Below, piece by piece: positions 12,181-26,307 of a stretch of DNA of 64,000 nt. The stretch is from Hippasteria phrygiana. Taxonomy: Eukaryota; Echinodermata; Asteroidea; Valvatida; Goniasteridae. Numbering within the stretch: position 1 is the stretch's first letter; every line of letters starts with the position of its first letter. The stretch is taken from NCBI GenBank assembly GCA_037893225.1, contig JAZGUH010000116.1, forward strand, positions 1,984,001 to 2,048,000, given 5' to 3'. The notes beneath the pieces are model-generated. The model made no database searches and had not been told where the DNA came from. It was given only the letters and a program-made list of their open reading frames with translations. Made by a program: the position numbers and the translations under genes.

Positions 12181-15100
12181 ATGAAATATCAACCAAATGC
12201 AGTAATTTTGACATGTATGGATAGCTTAGATCTGGCGCTACATGTTGCAATCATCGGCGGCTTCCTAGAGTTAAAACTTGTGGAGAAAATTCAAACCTCG
12301 CAATGTTTATTTTCTTTCAGGCCAACATCTGTGTACATGTTACCGTCTATTTATTGCTCCATGCCTGTCAAATTCCCTAGGGTATGACTTGCTTTACTCA
12401 TTCATAATTGCATGAAATATCAACCAAATACAGTAATTTTGACATGTATGGATAGCTTAGATCTGGCGCTACATGTTGCAATCATCGGCGGCTTCTTAGA
12501 GTTAACACTTGTGGAGAAAATTCAAACCTCGCAATGTTTATTTTCTTTCCGGCCAACATCTGTGTACATGTTACCGTCTATTTATTGCTCCATGCATGTC
12601 AAATTCCCTGGGGTATGGACTTGCTTTATTCATTCATAATTGCATGAAATATCAACCAAATGCAGTAATTTTGACATGTATGGATAGCTTAGATCTGGCG
12701 CTACATGTTGCAATCATCGGCGGCTTCCTAGAGTTAAAACTTGTGGAGAAAATTCAAACCTCGCAATGTTTATTTTCTTTCCGGCCAACATCTGTGTACA
12801 TGTTACCGTCTATTTATTGCTCCATGCATGTCAAATTCCCTGGGGTATGGACTAGCTTTACTCATTCATAATTGCATGAAATATCAACCAAATTCAGTAA
12901 TTTTGACATGTATGGATAGCTTAGATCTGGCGCTACATGTTGCAATTATCGGCGGCTTCTTAGAGTTAAAACTTGTGGAGAAAATTCAAACCTCGCAATG
13001 TTTATTTTCTTTCCGGCCAACATCTGTGTGCATATTACCTTCTATTTATTGCTCCATGCCTGTCAAATTCCCTAGGGTATGACTTGCTTTACTCATTCAT
13101 AATTGCATGAAATATCAACCAAATACAGTAATTTTGACATGTATGGATAGCTTAGATCTGGCGCTACATGTTGCAATCATCGGCGGCTTCCTAGAGTTAA
13201 AACTTGTGGAGAAAATTCAAACCTCGCAATGTTTATTTTCTTTGCGGCCAACATCTGTGTACATGTTACCGTCTATTTATTGCTCCATGCATGTCAAATT
13301 CCCTGGGGTATGGACTTGCTTTATTCATTCATAATTGCATGAAATATCAACCAAATGCAGTAATTTTGACATGTATGGATAGCTTAGATCTGGCGCTACA
13401 TGTTGCAATTATCGGCGGCTTCTTAGAGTTAACACTTGTGGAGAAAATTCAAACCTCGCAATGTTTATTTTCTTTCCGGCCAACATCTGTGTGCATATTA
13501 CCTTCTATTTATTGCTCCATGCCTGTCAAATTCCCTAGGGTATGACTTGCTTTACTCATTCATAATTGCATGAAATATCAACCAAATACAGTAATTTTGA
13601 CATGTATGGATAGCTTAGATCTGGCGCTACATGTTGCAATCATCGGCGGCTTCCTAGAGTTAAAACTTGTGGAGAAAATTCAAACCTCGCAATGTTTATT
13701 TTCTTTCCGGCCAACATCTGTGTACATGTTACCGTCTATTTATTGCTCCATGCATGTCAAATTCCCTGGGGTATGGACTTGCTTTATTCATTCATAATTG
13801 CATGAAATATCAACCAAATGCAGTAATTTTGACATGTATGGATAGCTTAGATCTGGCGCTACATGTTGGAATTATCGGCGGCTTCTTAGAGTTAACACTT
13901 GTGGAGAAAATTCAAACCTCGCAATGTTTATTTTCTTTCCGGCCAACATCTGTGTACATATAACCGTCTATTTATTGCTCCATGCATATCAAATTCCCTG
14001 GGGTATGGACTTGCTTTATTCATTCATAATTGCATGAAATATCAACCAAATGCAGTAATTTTGACATGTATGGATAGCTTAGACCTGGCGCTACATGTTG
14101 CAATTATCGGCGGCTTCTTAGAGTTAACACTTGTGGAGAAAATTCAAACCTCGCAATGTTTATTTTCTTTCCGGCCAACATCTGTGTACATATAACCGTC
14201 TATTTATTGCTCCATGCATGTCAAATTCCCTGGGGTATGGACTTGCTTTATTCATTCATAATTGCATGAAATATCAACCAAATGCAGTAATTTTGACATG
14301 TATGGATAGCTTAGACCTGGCGCTACATGTTGCAATTATCGGCGGCTTCTTAGAGTTAACACTTGTGGAGAAAATTCAAACCTCGCAATGTTTATTTTCT
14401 TTCCGGCCAACATCTGTGTGCATATTACCTTCTATTTATTGCTCCATGCCTCTCAAATTCCCTAGGGTATGACTTGCTTTACTCATTCATAATTGCATGA
14501 AATATCAACCAAATACAGTAATTTTGACATGTATGGATAGCTTAGACCTGGCGCTACATGTTGCAATCATCGGCGGCTTCCTAGAGTTAAAACTTGTGGA
14601 GAAAATTCAAACCTCGCAATGTTTATTTTCTTTCCGGCCAACATCTGTGTGCATATTACCTTCTATTTATTGCTCCATGCCTGTCAAATTCCCTAGGGTA
14701 TGACTTGCTTTACTCATTCATAATTGCATGAAATATCAACCAAATACAGTAATTTTGACATGTATGGATAGCTTAGATCTGGCGCTACATGTTGCAATCA
14801 TCGGCGGCTTCCTAGAGTTAAAACTTGTGGAGAAAATTCAAACCTCGCAATGTTTATTTTCTTTCCGGCCAACATCTGTGTACATGTTACCGTCTATTTA
14901 TTGCTCCATGCATGTCAAATTCCCTGGGGTATGGACTTGCTTTATTCATTCATAATTGCATGAAATATCAACCAAATGCAGTAATTTTGACATGTATGGA
15001 TAGCTTAGATCTGGCGCTACATGTTGCAATTATCGGCGGCTTCTTAGAGTTAACACTTGTGGAGAAAATTCAAACCTCGCAATGTTTATTTTCTTTCCGG

Positions 15101-16349
15101 CCAACATCTGTGTACATATAACCGTCTATTTATTGCTCCATGCATGTCAAATTCCCTGGGGTATGGACTTGCTTTATTCATTCATAATTGCATGAAATAT
15201 CAACCAAATGCAGTAATTTTGACATGTATGGATAGCTTAGACCTGGCGCTACATGTTGCAATTATCGGCGGCTTCTTAGAGTTAACACTTGTGGAGAAAA
15301 TTCAAACCTCGCAATGTTTATTTTCTTTCCGGCCAACATCTGTGTGCATATTACCTTCTATTTATTGCTCCATGCCTGTCAAATTCCCTAGGGTATGACT
15401 TGCTTTACTCATTCATAATTGCATGAAATATCAACCAAATACAGTAATTTTGACATGTATGGATAGCTTAGATCTGGCGCTACATGTTGCAATCATCGGC
15501 GGCTTCCTAGAGTTAAAACTTGTGGAGAAAATTCAAACCTCGCAATGTTTATTTTCTTTCTGGCCAACATCTGTGTACATGTTACCGTCTATTTATTGCT
15601 CCATGCATGTCAAATTCCCTGGGGTATGGACTTCCTTTACTCATTCATAATTGCATGAAATATCAACCAAATACAGTAATTTTGACATGTATGGATAGCT
15701 TAGATCTGGCGCTACATGTTGCAATCATCGGCGGCTTCCTAGAGTTAAAACTTGTGGAGAAAATTCAAACCTCGCAATGTTTATTTTATTTCCGGCCAAC
15801 ATCTGTGTACATGTTACCGTCTATTTATTGCTCCATGCATGTCAAATTTCCTGGGGTATGGACTAGCTTTACTCATTCATAATTGCATGAAATATCAACC
15901 AAATTCAGTAATTTTGACATGTATGGATAGCTTAGACCTGGCGCTACATGTTGCAATTATCGGCGGCTTCCTAGAGTTAAAACTTGTGGAGAAAATTCAA
16001 ACCTCGCAATGTTTATTTTCTTTCCGGCCAACATCTGTGTACATGTAACCGTCTATTTATTGCTCCATGCATGTCAAATTCCCTGGGGTATGGACTAGCT
16101 TTATTCATTCATAATTGCATGAAATATCAACCAAATGCAGTAATTTTGACATGTATGGATAGCTTAGATCTGGCGCTACATGTTGCAATTATCGGCGGCT
16201 TCTTAGAGTTAACACTTGTGGAGAAAATTCAAAACTCGCAATGTTTATTTTCTTTCCGGCCAACATCTGTGTGCATATTACCTTCTATTTATTGCTCCAT
16301 GCCTGTCAAATTCCCTAGGGTATGACTTGCTTTACTCATTCATAATTGC
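12181..16349. repeat. Canonical run 6a to 23 (18 monomers)
   Basis: Units from 12181 (A139) through 13107 (G138), 13802 (G68), 14266 (C187), 15423 (T139), 15655 (A134), 15887 (T19) and 16119 (A116) keep the order 6 to 23 without a jump. Together with 832-5463 this completes the inferred 23-type cycle. The unit at 15887 has a private T to A at 16047. Confidence 0.85.
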
Positions 16350-19300
16350 ATGAAATATCAACCAAATACAGTAATTTTGACATGTATGGATAGCTTAGAT
16401 CTGGCGCTACATGTTGCAATTATCGGCGGCTTCTTAGAGTTAACACTTGTGGAGAACATTCAAACCTCGCAATGTTTATTTTCTTTCCGGCCAACATCTG
16501 TGTGCATATTACCTTCTATTTATTGCTCCATGCCTGTCAAATTCCCTGGGGTATGGACTAGCTTTACTCATTCATAATTGCATGAAATATCAACCAAATT
16601 CAGTAATTTTGACATGTATGGATAGCTTAGACCTGCCGCTACATGTTGCAATTATCGGCGGCTTCCTAGAGTTAAAACTTGTGGAGAAAATTCAAACCTC
16701 GCAATGTTTATTTTCTTTCCGGCCAACATCTGTGTACATGTTACCGTCTATTTATTGCTCCATGCATGTCAAATTCCCTGGGGTATGGACTAGCTTTATT
16801 CATTCATAATTGCATGAAATATCAACCAAATGCAGTAATTTTGACATGTATGGATAGCTTAGATCTGGCGCTACATGTTGCAATCATCGGCGGCTTCCTA
16901 GAGTTAAAACTTGTGGAGAAAATTCAAACCTCGCAATGTTTATTTTCTTTCCGGCCAACATCTGTGTACATGTTACCGTCTATTTATTGCTCCATGCCTG
17001 TCAAATTCCCTAGGGTATGACTTGCTTTACTCATTCATAATTGCATGAAATATCAACCAAATACAGTAATTTTGACATGTATGGATAGCTTAGATCTGGC
17101 GCTACATGTTGCAATCATCGGCGGCTTCTTAGAGTTAACACTTGTGGAGAAAATTCAAACCTCGCAATGTTTATTTTCTTTCCGGCCAACATCTGTGTAC
17201 ATGTTACCGTCTATTTATTGCTCCATGCATGTCAAATTCCCTGGTGTATGGACTAGCTTTACTCATTCATAATTGCATGAAATATCAACCAAATGCAGTA
17301 ATTTTGACATGTATGGATAACTTAGATCTGGCGCTACATGTTGCAATCATCGGCGGCTTCCTAGAGTTAAAACTTGTGGAGAAAATTCAAACCTCGCAAT
17401 GTTTATTTTCTTTCCGGCCAACATCTGTGTACATGTTACCGTCTATTTATTGCTCCATGCATGTCAAATTCCCTGGGGTATGGACTAGCTTTACTCATTC
17501 ATAATTGCATGAAATATCAACCAAATTCAGTAATTTTGACATGTATGGATAGCTTAGATCTGGCGCTACATGTTGCAATTATCGGCGGCTTCTTAGAGTT
17601 AAAACTTGTGGAGAAAATTCAAACCTCGCAATGTTTATTTTCTTTCCGGCCAACATCTGTGTGCATATTACCTTCTATTTATTGCTCCATGCCTGTCAAA
17701 TTCCCTAGGGTATGACTTGCTTTACTCATTCATAATTGCATGAAATATCAACCAAATACAGTAATTTTGACATGTATGGATAGCTTAGATCTGGCGCTAC
17801 ATGTTGCAATCATCGGCGGCTTCCTAGAGTTAAAACTTGTGGAGAAAATTCAAACCTCGCAATGTTTATTTTCTTTGCGGCCAACATCTGTGTACATGTT
17901 ACCGTCTATTTATTGCTCCATGCATGTCAAATTCCCTGGGGTATGGACTTGCTTTATTCATTCATAATTGCATGAAATATCAACCAAATGCAGTAATTTT
18001 GACATGTATGGATAGCTTAGATCTGGCGCTACATGTTGCAATTATCGGCGGCTTCTTAGAGTTAACACTTGTGGAGAAAATTCAAACCTCGCAATGTTTA
18101 TTTTCTTTCCGGCCAACATCTGTGTGCATATTACCTTCTATTTATTGCTCCATGCCTGTCAAATTCCCTAGGGTATGACTTGCTTTACTCATTCATAATT
18201 GCATGAAATATCAACCAAATACAGTAATTTTGACATGTATGGATAGCTTAGATCTGGCGCTACATGTTGCAATCATCGGCGGCTTCCTAGAGTTAAAACT
18301 TGTGGAGAAAATTCAAACCTCGCAATGTTTATTTTCTTTCCGGCCAACATCTGTGTACATGTTACCGTCTATTTATTGCTCCATGCATGTCAAATTCCCT
18401 GGGGTATGGACTTGCTTTATTCATTCATAATTGCATGAAATATCAACCAAATGCAGTAATTTTGACATGTATGGATAGCTTAGATCTGGCGCTACATGTT
18501 GGAATTATCGGCGGCTTCTTAGAGTTAACACTTGTGGAGAAAATTCAAACCTCGCAATGTTTATTTTCTTTCCGGCCAACATCTGTGTACATATAACCGT
18601 CTATTTATTGCTCCATGCATATCAAATTCCCTGGGGTATGGACTTGCTTTATTCATTCATAATTGCATGAAATATCAACCAAATGCAGTAATTTTGACAT
18701 GTATGGATAGCTTAGACCTGGCGCTACATGTTGCAATTATCGGCGGCTTCTTAGAGTTAACACTTGTGGAGAAAATTCAAACCTCGCAATGTTTATTTTC
18801 TTTCCGGCCAACATCTGTGTACATATAACCGTCTATTTATTGCTCCATGCATGTCAAATTCCCTGGGGTATGGACTTGCTTTATTCATTCATAATTGCAT
18901 GAAATATCAACCAAATGCAGTAATTTTGACATGTATGGATAGCTTAGACCTGGCGCTACATGTTGCAATTATCGGCGGCTTCTTAGAGTTAACACTTGTG
19001 GAGAAAATTCAAACCTCGCAATGTTTATTTTCTTTCCGGCCAACATCTGTGTGCATATTACCTTCTATTTATTGCTCCATGCCTCTCAAATTCCCTAGGG
19101 TATGACTTGCTTTACTCATTCATAATTGCATGAAATATCAACCAAATACAGTAATTTTGACATGTATGGATAGCTTAGACCTGGCGCTACATGTTGCAAT
19201 CATCGGCGGCTTCCTAGAGTTAAAACTTGTGGAGAAAATTCAAACCTCGCAATGTTTATTTTCTTTCCGGCCAACATCTGTGTGCATATTACCTTCTATT

Positions 19301-20055
19301 TATTGCTCCATGCCTGTCAAATTCCCTAGGGTATGACTTGCTTTACTCATTCATAATTGCATGAAATATCAACCAAATACAGTAATTTTGACATGTATGG
19401 ATAGCTTAGATCTGGCGCTACATGTTGCAATCATCGGCGGCTTCCTAGAGTTAAAACTTGTGGAGAAAATTCAAACCTCGCAATGTTTATTTTCTTTCCG
19501 GCCAACATCTGTGTACATGTTACCGTCTATTTATTGCTCCATGCATGTCAAATTCCCTGGGGTATGGACTTGCTTTATTCATTCATAATTGCATGAAATA
19601 TCAACCAAATGCAGTAATTTTGACATGTATGGATAGCTTAGATCTGGCGCTACATGTTGCAATTATCGGCGGCTTCTTAGAGTTAACACTTGTGGAGAAA
19701 ATTCAAACCTCGCAATGTTTATTTTCTTTCCGGCCAACATCTGTGTACATATAACCGTCTATTTATTGCTCCATGCATGTCAAATTCCCTGGGGTATGGA
19801 CTTGCTTTATTCATTCATAATTGCATGAAATATCAACCAAATGCAGTAATTTTGACATGTATGGATAGCTTAGACCTGGCGCTACATGTTGCAATTATCG
19901 GCGGCTTCTTAGAGTTAACACTTGTGGAGAAAATTCAAACCTCGCAATGTTTATTTTCTTTCCGGCCAACATCTGTGTGCATATTACCTTCTATTTATTG
20001 CTCCATGCCTGTCAAATTCCCTAGGGTATGACTTGCTTTACTCATTCATAATTGC
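15423..20055. repeat. 20-mer unit (4,633 bp)
   Basis: From one type 20 (15423) to the next (20056) the order is 20-21-22-23-1/4-5-6b-7 through 19. It is the canonical cycle minus types 2 and 3, lost through the 1/4 chimera at 16350. Variants in it are G to T at 17245 and the GGATAAC state (A at offset 44) in the type 8 unit at 17277. Confidence 0.8.
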
Positions 20056-20287
20056 ATGAAATATCAACCAAATACAGTAATTTTGACATGTATGGATAGC
20101 TTAGATCTGGCGCTACATGTTGCAATCATCGGCGGCTTCCTAGAGTTAAAACTTGTGGAGAAAATTCAAACCTCGCAATGTTTATTTTCTTTCTGGCCAA
20201 CATCTGTGTACATGTTACCGTCTATTTATTGCTCCATGCATGTCAAATTCCCTGGGGTATGGACTTCCTTTACTCATTCATAATTGC
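18899..20287. repeat. 6-mer copy 1, types 15 to 20 (1,389 bp)
   Basis: Units 18899 (C187), 19130, 19361, 19593, 19825 and 20056 (T139) in canonical order, directly followed by a second copy of the same six. Confidence 0.8.
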
Positions 20288-21676
20288 ATGAAATATCAAC
20301 CAAATACAGTAATTTTGACATGTATGGATAGCTTAGACCTGGCGCTACATGTTGCAATTATCGGCGGCTTCTTAGAGTTAACACTTGTGGAGAAAATTCA
20401 AACCTCGCAATGTTTATTTTCTTTCCGGCCAACATCTGTGTGCATATTACCTTCTATTTATTGCTCCATGCCTCTCAAATTCCCTAGGGTATGACTTGCT
20501 TTACTCATTCATAATTGCATGAAATATCAACCAAATACAGTAATTTTGACATGTATGGATAGCTTAGACCTGGCGCTACATGTTGCAATCATCGGCGGCT
20601 TCCTAGAGTTAAAACTTGTGGAGAAAATTCAAACCTCGCAATGTTTATTTTCTTTCCGGCCAACATCTGTGTGCATATTACCTTCTATTTATTGCTCCAT
20701 GCCTGTCAAATTCCCTAGGGTATGACTTGCTTTACTCATTCATAATTGCATGAAATATCAACCAAATACAGTAATTTTGACATGTATGGATAGCTTAGAT
20801 CTGGCGCTACATGTTGCAATCATCGGCGGCTTCCTAGAGTTAAAACTTGTGGAGAAAATTCAAACCTCGCAATGTTTATTTTCTTTCCGGCCAACATCTG
20901 TGTACATGTTACCGTCTATTTATTGCTCCATGCATGTCAAATTCCCTGGGGTATGGACTTGCTTTATTCATTCATAATTGCATGAAATATCAACCAAATG
21001 CAGTAATTTTGACATGTATGGATAGCTTAGATCTGGCGCTACATGTTGCAATTATCGGCGGCTTCTTAGAGTTAACACTTGTGGAGAAAATTCAAACCTC
21101 GCAATGTTTATTTTCTTTCCGGCCAACATCTGTGTACATATAACCGTCTATTTATTGCTCCATGCATGTCAAATTCCCTGGGGTATGGACTTGCTTTATT
21201 CATTCATAATTGCATGAAATATCAACCAAATGCAGTAATTTTGACATGTATGGATAGCTTAGACCTGGCGCTACATGTTGCAATTATCGGCGGCTTCTTA
21301 GAGTTAACACTTGTGGAGAAAATTCAAACCTCGCAATGTTTATTTTCTTTCCGGCCAACATCTGTGTGCATATTACCTTCTATTTATTGCTCCATGCCTG
21401 TCAAATTCCCTAGGGTATGACTTGCTTTACTCATTCATAATTGCATGAAATATCAACCAAATACAGTAATTTTGACATGTATGGATAGCTTAGATCTGGC
21501 GCTACATGTTGCAATCATCGGCGGCTTCCTAGAGTTAAAACTTGTGGAGAAAATTCAAACCTCGCAATGTTTATTTTCTTTCTGGCCAACATCTGTGTAC
21601 ATGTTACCGTCTATTTATTGCTCCATGCATGTCAAATTCCCTGGGGTATGGACTTCCTTTACTCATTCATAATTGC
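20288..21676. repeat. 6-mer copy 2, opened by chimera 21/15 (1,389 bp)
   Basis: Unit 20288-20518 starts with A19 as type 21 would, then has C51, T72, T85, C95 and C187 of type 15. The exchange lies between offsets 19 and 51. Units 20519, 20750, 20982, 21214 and 21445 repeat types 16-20. Confidence 0.8.
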
Positions 21677-24455
21677 ATGAAATATCAACCAAATACAGTA
21701 ATTTTGACATGTATGGATAGCTTAGATCTGGCGCTACATGTTGCAATCATCGGCGGCTTCCTAGAGTTAAAACTTGTGGAGAAAATTCAAACCTCGCAAT
21801 GTTTATTTTATTTCCGGCCAACATCTGTGTACATGTTACCGTCTATTTATTGCTCCATGCATGTCAAATTTCCTGGGGTATGGACTAGCTTTACTCATTC
21901 ATAATTGCATGAAATATCAACCAAATTCAGTAATTTTGACATGTATGGATAGCTTAGACCTGGCGCTACATGTTGCAATTATCGGCGGCTTCCTAGAGTT
22001 AAAACTTGTGGAGAAAATTCAAACCTCGCAATGTTTATTTTCTTTCCGGCCAACATCTGTGTACATGTTACCGTCTATTTATTGCTCCATGCATGTCAAA
22101 TTCCCTGGGGTATGGACTAGCTTTATTCATTCATAATTGCATGAAATATCAACCAAATGCAGTAATTTTGACATGTATGGATAGCTTAGATCTGGCGCTA
22201 CATGTTGCAATTATCGGCGGCTTCTTAGAGTTAACACTTGTGGAGAAAATTCAAAACTCGCAATGTTTATTTTCTTTCCGGCCAACATCTGTGTGCATAT
22301 TACCTTCTATTTATTGCTCCATGCCTGTCAAATTCCCTAGGGTATGACTTGCTTTACTCATTCATAATTGCATGAAATATCAACCAAATACAGTAATTTT
22401 GACATGTATGGATAGCTTAGATCTGGCGCTACATGTTGCAATTATCGGCGGCTTCTTAGAGTTAACACTTGTGGAGAACATTCAAACCTCGCAATGTTTA
22501 TTTTCTTTCCGGCCAACATCTGTGTGCATATTACCTTCTATTTATTGCTCCATGCCTGTCAAATTCCCTGGGGTATGGACTAGCTTTACTCATTCATAAT
22601 TGCATGAAATATCAACCAAATTCAGTAATTTTGACATGTATGGATAGCTTAGACCTGCCGCTACATGTTGCAATTATCGGCGGCTTCCTAGAGTTAAAAC
22701 TTGTGGAGAAAATTCAAACCTCGCAATGTTTATTTTCTTTCCGGCCAACATCTGTGTACATGTTACCGTCTATTTATTGCTCCATGCATGTCAAATTCCC
22801 TGGGGTATGGACTAGCTTTATTCATTCATAATTGCATGAAATATCAACCAAATGCAGTAATTTTGACATGTATGGATAGCTTAGATCTGGCGCTACATGT
22901 TGCAATCATCGGCGGCTTCCTAGAGTTAAAACTTGTGGAGAAAATTCAAACCTCGCAATGTTTATTTTCTTTCCGGCCAACATCTGTGTACATGTTACCG
23001 TCTATTTATTGCTCCATGCCTGTCAAATTCCCTAGGGTATGACTTGCTTTACTCATTCATAATTGCATGAAATATCAACCAAATACAGTAATTTTGACAT
23101 GTATGGATAGCTTAGATCTGGCGCTACATGTTGCAATCATCGGCGGCTTCTTAGAGTTAACACTTGTGGAGAAAATTCAAACCTCGCAATGTTTATTTTC
23201 TTTCCGGCCAACATCTGTGTACATGTTACCGTCTATTTATTGCTCCATGCATGTCAAATTCCCTGGGGTATGGACTTGCTTTATTCATTCATAATTGCAT
23301 GAAATATCAACCAAATGCAGTAATTTTGACATGTATGGATAGCTTAGACCTGGCGCTACATGTTGCAATTATCGGCGGCTTCTTAGAGTTAACACTTGTG
23401 GAGAAAATTCAAACCTCGCAATGTTTATTTTCTTTCCGGCCAACATCTGTGTGCATATTACCTTCTATTTATTGCTCCATGCCTCTCAAATTCCCTAGGG
23501 TATGACTTGCTTTACTCATTCATAATTGCATGAAATATCAACCAAATACAGTAATTTTGACATGTATGGATAGCTTAGACCTGGCGCTACATGTTGCAAT
23601 CATCGGCGGCTTCCTAGAGTTAAAACTTGTGGAGAAAATTCAAACCTCGCAATGTTTATTTTCTTTCCGGCCAACATCTGTGTGCATATTACCTTCTATT
23701 TATTGCTCCATGCCTGTCAAATTCCCTAGGGTATGACTTGCTTTACTCATTCATAATTGCATGAAATATCAACCAAATACAGTAATTTTGACATGTATGG
23801 ATAGCTTAGATCTGGCGCTACATGTTGCAATCATCGGCGGCTTCCTAGAGTTAAAACTTGTGGAGAAAATTCAAACCTCGCAATGTTTATTTTCTTTCCG
23901 GCCAACATCTGTGTACATGTTACCGTCTATTTATTGCTCCATGCATGTCAAATTCCCTGGGGTATGGACTTGCTTTATTCATTCATAATTGCATGAAATA
24001 TCAACCAAATGCAGTAATTTTGACATGTATGGATAGCTTAGATCTGGCGCTACATGTTGCAATTATCGGCGGCTTCTTAGAGTTAACACTTGTGGAGAAA
24101 ATTCAAACCTCGCAATGTTTATTTTCTTTCCGGCCAACATCTGTGTACATATAACCGTCTATTTATTGCTCCATGCATGTCAAATTCCCTGGGGTATGGA
24201 CTTGCTTTATTCATTCATAATTGCATGAAATATCAACCAAATGCAGTAATTTTGACATGTATGGATAGCTTAGACCTGGCGCTACATGTTGCAATTATCG
24301 GCGGCTTCTTAGAGTTAACACTTGTGGAGAAAATTCAAACCTCGCAATGTTTATTTTCTTTCCGGCCAACATCTGTGTGCATATTACCTTCTATTTATTG
24401 CTCCATGCCTGTCAAATTCCCTAGGGTATGACTTGCTTTACTCATTAATAATTGC
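21445..24455. repeat. 13-mer unit, remote copy (3,011 bp)
   Basis: Order 20-21-22-23-1/4-5-6b-7-15-16-17-18-19. The length is 8 x 232 + 5 x 231 = 3,011. The same order and length occur twice at 57803-63824, about 36 kb away. I see only a handful of differences from those copies: they carry changes at 58389, 58505 and 58924 that are absent here, and this copy has C to A at 24447. Confidence 0.85.
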
Positions 24456-26307
24456 ATGAAATATCAACCAAATACAGTAATTTTGACATGTATGGATAGC
24501 TTAGATCTGGCGCTACATGTTGCAATCATCGGCGGCTTCCTAGAGTTAAAACTTGTGGAGAAAATTCAAACCTCGCAATGTTTATTTTCTTTCTGGCCAA
24601 CATCTGTGTACATGTTACCGTCTATTTATTGCTCCATGCATGTCAAATTCCCTGGGGTATGGACTTCCTTTACTCATTCATAATTGCATGAAATATCAAC
24701 CAAATACAGTAATTTTGACATGTATGGATAGCTTAGATCTGGCGCTACATGTTGCAATCATCGGCGGCTTCCTAGAGTTAAAACTTGTGGAGAAAATTCA
24801 AACCTCGCAATGTTTATTTTATTTCCGGCCAACATCTGTGTACATGTTACCGTCTATTTATTGCTCCATGCATGTCAAATTCCCTGGGGTATGGACTAGC
24901 TTTACTCATTCATAATTGCATGAAATATCAACCAAATTCAGTAATTTTGACATGTATGGATAGCTTAGATCTGGCGCTACATGTTGCAATTATCGGCGGC
25001 TTCTTAGAGTTAACACTTGTGGAGAAAATTCAAAACTCGCAATGTTTATTTTCTTTCCGGCCAACATCTGTGTGCATATTACCTTCTATTTATTGCTCCA
25101 TGCCTGTCAAATTCCCTAGGGTATGACTTGCTTTACTCATTCATAATTGCATGAAATATCAACCAAATACAGTAATTTTGACATGTATGGATAGCTTAGA
25201 TCTGGCGCTACATGTTGCAATTATCGGCGGCTTCTTAGAGTTAACACTTGTGGAGAACATTCAAACCTCGCAATGTTTATTTTCTTTCCGGCCAACATCT
25301 GTGTGCATATTACCTTCTATTTATTGCTCCATGCCTGTCAAATTCCCTGGGGTATGGACTAGCTTTACTCATTCATAATTGCATGAAATATCAACCAAAT
25401 TCAGTAATTTTGACATGTATGGATAGCTTAGACCTGCCGCTACATGTTGCAATTATCGGCGGCTTCCTAGAGTTAAAACTTGTGGAGAAAATTCAAACCT
25501 CGCAATGTTTATTTTCTTTCCGGCCAACATCTGTGTACATGTTACCGTCTATTTATTGCTCCATGCATGTCAAATTCCCTGGGGTATGGACTAGCTTTAT
25601 TCATTCATAATTGCATGAAATATCAACCAAATGCAGTAATTTTGACATGTATGGATAGCTTAGATCTGGCGCTACATGTTGCAATCATCGGCGGCTTCCT
25701 AGAGTTAAAACTTGTGGAGAAAATTCAAACCTCGCAATGTTTATTTTCTTTCCGGCCAACATCTGTGTACATGTTACCGTCTATTTATTGCTCCATGCCT
25801 GTCAAATTCCCTAGGGTATGACTTGCTTTACTCATTCATAATTGCATGAAATATCAACCAAATACAGTAATTTTGACATGTATGGATAACTTAGATCTGG
25901 CGCTACATGTTGCAATCATCGGCGGCTTCCTAGAGTTAAAACTTGTGGAGAAAATTCAAACCTCGCAATGTTTATTTTCTTTCCGGCCAACATCTGTGTG
26001 CATATTACCGTCTATTTATTGCTCCATGCCTGTCAAATTCCCTAGGGTATGACTTGCTTTACTCATTCATAATTGCATGAAATATCAACCAAATACAGTA
26101 ATTTTGACATGTATGGATAGCTTAGATCTGGCGCTACATGTTGCAATTATCGGCGGCTTCTTAGAGTTAACACTTGTGGAGAACATTCAAACCTCGCAAT
26201 GTTTATTTTCTTTCCGGCCAACATCTGTGTGCATATTACCTTCTATTTATTGCTCCATGCCTGTCAAATTCCCTAGGGTATGACTTGCTTTAATCATTCA
26301 TAATTGC
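24456..26307. repeat. Transition block 20-21-22/23-1/4-5-6b-Z-1
   Basis: Units start at 24456, 24688, 24920, 25151, 25383, 25615, 25846 and 26077. The unit at 24920 is a 22/23 chimera (T19 of 22, then T51 and A116 of 23; exchange between offsets 19 and 51). Z at 25846 is a separate variant, described on its own. Confidence 0.75.
25846..26076. repeat. Unclassified monomer Z
   Basis: A 231-bp unit with A19, GGATAAC (A at offset 44), C72, A95, then TGCATATTACCG, which mixes G155 of the 231-type 3' half with G165 of the 232-type. It follows 6b and precedes type 1. A second copy in the same context lies at 40434-40664. A44 is otherwise seen only in the unit at 17277. Confidence 0.65.
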
